Part shown: positions 60,790-64,000 of the stretch, in pieces
How positions within the stretch are numbered: position 1 is the first letter of the stretch
Layout of the letters: every line of letters starts with the position of its first letter
Assembly: GCF_040802235.1 (NCBI RefSeq)
Contig: NC_133166.1
Span: 2,666,001 to 2,730,000 of the forward strand
DNA length: 64,000 nucleotides
Direction of reading: 5' to 3'
Origin: Manis javanica
Lineage: Eukaryota; Chordata; Mammalia; Pholidota; Manidae
Made by a program: the position numbers and the translations under genes
The notes under the pieces: generated by a model
What the model was told of the DNA's origin: nothing
The model's input: the letters and a program-made list of their open reading frames with translations, nothing else
Database searches by the model: none

Positions 60790-62095
60790 GTTATGGGTGT
60801 AAAAAAAAAGGGTATTATAGATTACCTAAACTTATATGTGTCATGACCAGATTTTTAAATATCATTGAAAGTTATTCACTTATAATAAATTGTGTTATTA
60901 AATGCATAAGTTCTGTGTATCTGCATATTTGTTCAAATAGAAGTAATCTAAAGTTACAATGTCATTTAATTGTGCCTGCTTGTATTCAATCACCCTTATA
61001 GGATCATGACATGAAATTTAAAAATGTAGTGATTTGATATGATTTTATTATTTTAACATGTCATAAAAATGAATTAGTGGTTTAATATTATCTTATGATT
61101 TTACCATTTTAGAAGGAGAATCTTCATTATATAGAAGAAAATTTGAGGTTTGTAATCAAGGTGATTATTTCCTTTTCTGCATCCAATCTGTAAATACCAG
61201 ATCTACCGCTATAAGGCACTATGAGAACCTTGTAAGTTGAATGAATTCTCACATTTTCAAGCAGGTTTAACAGAGAAATATGGTGTTGCTTTTCCCCACA
61301 CTTTATCTTGAGTATATGTTTATATGGAAAGATACACACACGTATTGTCCTTCATCACATTCAAAACACACAGAAGTATACAGACAGTCTTTTTATAGGT
61401 AAAGAAATTCAGACTTAGAGAATCTTGATGCCTCACCTGAGGATCTGCTCTTCTGGGGTATTTTGAGGTCTCACTGCACCTTTCTGTTTAATGCAATTAT
61501 TACAAGAACAATGATTAAATGCTAATCTACATCCTCTCAATTATATAATTTAACTTACATATTAATAAATTGTCAGAAGCATGCTTGGTTTTCCTACATA
61601 TTTTGACCTTAGCAAAGCAATATTAGAGTGTAATCTATGAAGATTACTAGTGATTATATATTTATAGAATATTTAACCCCCCTTCGGCCTTCTTCTTTCC
61701 ACACGCAAAGAGGGAGAAGAAAAAAATTCTAGGAAGACTTTGTAACTTGCAAACTGGTTTTTGGCTAATTAAAAGGGAAGAGTTTTTAATGACCTTTTGA
61801 GCAGGTAAAGTGGCATAATTCACTAACTAGTGCTTGATTCCTAACCTCAATCCATAGTTTATAGAAAGGATCTCCTTTCAGAAAGGCAAGAATTTCTCCC
61901 AGAACCAGAGATCAAGGCAATTTCAGAAAGGCGATCTATGAGTTTGTCTATGTTAAAATGTTTATAACAGTTCCTATTTTATACCATGTACTAAATAATC
62001 AAAGTTAGCTCTTATTAGTATTAACAGTATTTAGACTGGAGCTTGCTCTGCAGAAACCTGTGCATGCTCCCATCAGACTGATGACTGTAGGAGGT
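60790..62095. other. Intergenic, no gene seen
   Basis: AT-rich. A fragment of reverse MIR is possible at about 61390-61445. No gene recognised. Confidence 0.5.
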
Positions 62096-62099
62096 GATT

Positions 62100-63500
62100 C
62101 TTTTTGAATATTTCAAGGATTCTTCCATCACCTCCCTAACTCATAATTGCAAGTCATTGCCTCTCCTAGCTCTTATTCTTTCTAGAACTTCTATTTCTTT
62201 GATGTTTTGGAACCTGGGTAGCCCTTGCTGTGATATTACCAAACTCTCCAACACCTTTAACCTTTGAATTCCCCTTTCTTAAGCTGAAACTTGGCTTCCC
62301 CTTGAAAACCTACTTCTCTCCAGATTACTTCTTTGCAGGCTGCTCCATTTTAAAACTTCCCACATATTTCAAATTTAGCAGGTGAGCTGAGGCATTGTTC
62401 ATGTTCAGAGCATTGTATTTATTGCATGATTTACAGCATAATTTATTGTTGCATCTTGCATTTGTGTAAACTCCCCTGATGCTTTGAGGCTTATACCCAT
62501 ATTTATTGTTGTCACATATTACTCCCTCTCACTTATTGAAGACTCTGGTACGAAGATCATTCTGCTCCTCTGGCACAAAGTTGTCATCAGTGCCCATGCA
62601 CACCACGTATTTAATAGCATGGCTTCTCGGATTCTCGATCTTGATGTCAGTGACCCAACCACCATGCCACTCCCACTCCCATGGCTTCATTTTAAACATT
62701 TTATCTGGAAATTGATCAAATGCTAAATATACAAAATCAAAACTTTATATATGACCACGACTTTCTATCCTTCCCTTTTCTCCTCAATTATGAAATACAG
62801 CTTTTCACTTGTGCACACATATCCCAATTCCTTTAACTCCACTAATTATCTGTTACCTATTGTCACCTCCTTCCTTCAGTTCTTACTTTATACAGCTTAG
62901 ACTTCATGACTTATCACCACAATGGCTCTTCCTTGCATCCAAAACTATCTTGCCCTATTTTCTCCCAGATGTACCAAAATCTCGGGATTTTGAACTGTTC
63001 TCTTCTCAATTGTTCCTGAACTACTAAGAACATCATCTAGGCAGAAGTGAGTTACTACAAACTTATCACATTCAAAATCAAGCAGTCACTTGGTTGACCT
63101 GCTTCTCACAAAATCAGTGTTCTGCCTTCCAGTCAGTATGTAGCTATTTCCCCCTCACCACCCTCTTACTAGTTCCTAACAATTCTAATTTTATAAGGAG
63201 ACTCAAAGAAACAAAGTGGAATGTTTCTCAGTTCTTGTCACCAGCCACACAAAACTACCTGTTCCCTCATCTACCCTTTTTTTTGGGGGGGGGGTGATTT
63301 ATGACTTCTCTTCTTTTCCCTTTGTCCCTTAACCTCTGTTCTTCTCTTTGTTGCTTCAGTACCAGACATCCTGGGAAAGTCATTCACCTCCTCCTTCACA
63401 TGTATCTTCACCTATTGCATTCTGAAATTTGTTTTCAGCATAATTGCAATGAGATTACTCCTTCCAAGCTCACTACAACTCTCCTTATTCCCAGAGACAC
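62100..63500 (+). repeat. Pyrimidine-rich old LINE-like stretch (weak)
   Basis: About 1.4 kb with strong C/T strand bias and many short overlapping plus-strand frames. A block at 63440-63490 ('gcaatgagattactccttcc') recalls sequence upstream of the reverse transcriptase part of CR1/L2-type LINEs. The open frames (62484-63531) show no intact domain. Most likely a decayed LINE of the L2/CR1 clade; low certainty. Confidence 0.35.
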
Positions 63501-63534
63501 AACAACTTCTTTTTTTTTTTTTCCAGGTTGAAAT

Positions 63535-63536
63535 AT

Positions 63537-63579
<43 letters not shown>

Positions 63580-63582
63580 TTT
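63535..63582. repeat. (TTTA)n tract, tail of the adjoining L1
   Basis: About 12 TTTA units. On the minus strand this is an expanded (TAAA)n tail of the element that follows. It creates the Phe-Ile-Tyr-Leu run in the frame 63449-63667. Confidence 0.95.
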
Positions 63583-64000
63583 GAGAGGGCATCTCTCATA
63601 TTTATTGATCAAATTGTTGTTAACAGCAATAGAATTCTGTATAGGGGACTCAATGCACAATCATTAATCCACCCCAGCCTAATTCTCATCAGTCTCTAAT
63701 CTTCTGAAGCATAACGAACAAGTTCTTACATGGTGAACAAATTCTTACATAGTGAATAAGTTCTTACATGGTGAAGAGTTATCACAGAAACTTTCGGTTC
63801 TGATCACGCATTATGAACTATAAACAATCAGGTCAAATATGAATATTCGTTTGATTTTTATACTTGATTTATATGTGGATCCCACATTTCTCCCTTTATT
63901 ATTATTATTGTTATTTTTAATAAAATGCTGAGGTGGTAGGTAGATGCAAGATAAAGGTAGAAAACATAGTTTAATATTGTAAAAGAGCAAATGTAGATGA
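63583..64000 (-). mobile_element. Young L1-type 3' UTR, minus strand, running off the window
   Basis: Begins 'gagagggcatctctcatatt' and continues through 'caatgcacaatcattaatcc' and 'tagagactga' type sequence on the complement. It has a threefold short repeat of 'ttcttacat.gtgaa.aa' (about 63723-63776), then 'ctttcggttctgatcacgca' and 'gaatattcgtttgattttta' to the window end. From memory it is the long 3' UTR of an L1 family abundant in pangolins. The same element, shorter, is at 54375. Its 5' part lies beyond the window, so I cannot say how complete it is. Confidence 0.7.

Noticed and set aside
63723-63776. Threefold short repeat that could look like a regulatory array
   Set aside because: It is part of the L1-type 3' UTR and is explained by that element.
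1-64000. CRISPR arrays, operons, ribosome binding sites, tRNA or rRNA genes
   Set aside because: The sequence is clearly mammalian. No regularly spaced repeats and no tRNA or rRNA sequence were recognised. The tandem units found are simple duplications.

Overview
This window is AT-rich mammalian nuclear DNA from a class II olfactory receptor (OR) gene cluster. It has single-exon OR reading frames of about 310-320 codons and nothing that looks prokaryotic. The rest is intergenic sequence full of ancient MIR, L2, Tigger, MER5 and L1 relics. I see no Alu, B1/B2, bovine-type, carnivore-type or other young lineage SINE. Two minus-strand copies of a young L1-type 3' tail (about 54.4 kb and 63.6 kb onward) match, from memory, a sequence I associate with pangolins (Manis). 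The host is therefore a placental mammal outside primates and rodents, probably laurasiatherian and possibly a pangolin. That last step is unverified recall.

Layout. 1-10 kb is intergenic, with one badly decayed OR relic near 3.9-4.4 kb. An OR5M8-like pseudogene lies at 10.2-11.1 kb. An intact OR5M-subfamily gene (312 aa) is at 19.4 kb, an OR5M3 orthologue (310 aa) at 33.7 kb and an OR5M9 orthologue (310 aa) at 40.0 kb, all on the + strand. An intact OR in the opposite orientation (316 aa) is at 44.3-45.2 kb. An OR5R1 orthologue (319 aa) is at 59.1 kb. From memory, the order OR5M8 - OR5M3 - OR5M9 - OR5R1 matches the human 11q12.1 cluster read in reverse.

Working together. These genes form a tandem family rather than a pathway. 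Each encodes a seven-transmembrane G-protein-coupled odorant receptor. In the known biology one receptor allele is expressed per olfactory neuron, signalling through G-olf and adenylyl cyclase. All five intact frames have a good splice-acceptor candidate 18-45 nt before the ATG, as expected for ORs with an upstream non-coding exon.

Between the genes are five plus-strand L1 pieces (13.0, 22.6, 26.9, 30.4 and 53.0 kb), an end-to-end short Tigger/MER2 element, a MER5A, and MaLR-type LTR fossils at 48.1-49.2 kb. A pair of related LTR-like repeats lies in inverted orientation at 26.2 and 42.5 kb. There are several microsatellites and three local tandem duplications. I found no new multi-gene system. 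The points most worth a second look are the altered TM7 NPxxY motif in the OR5M9 copy, the extra intact OR5M gene, the inverted OR at 44 kb and the inverted LTR-like pair.
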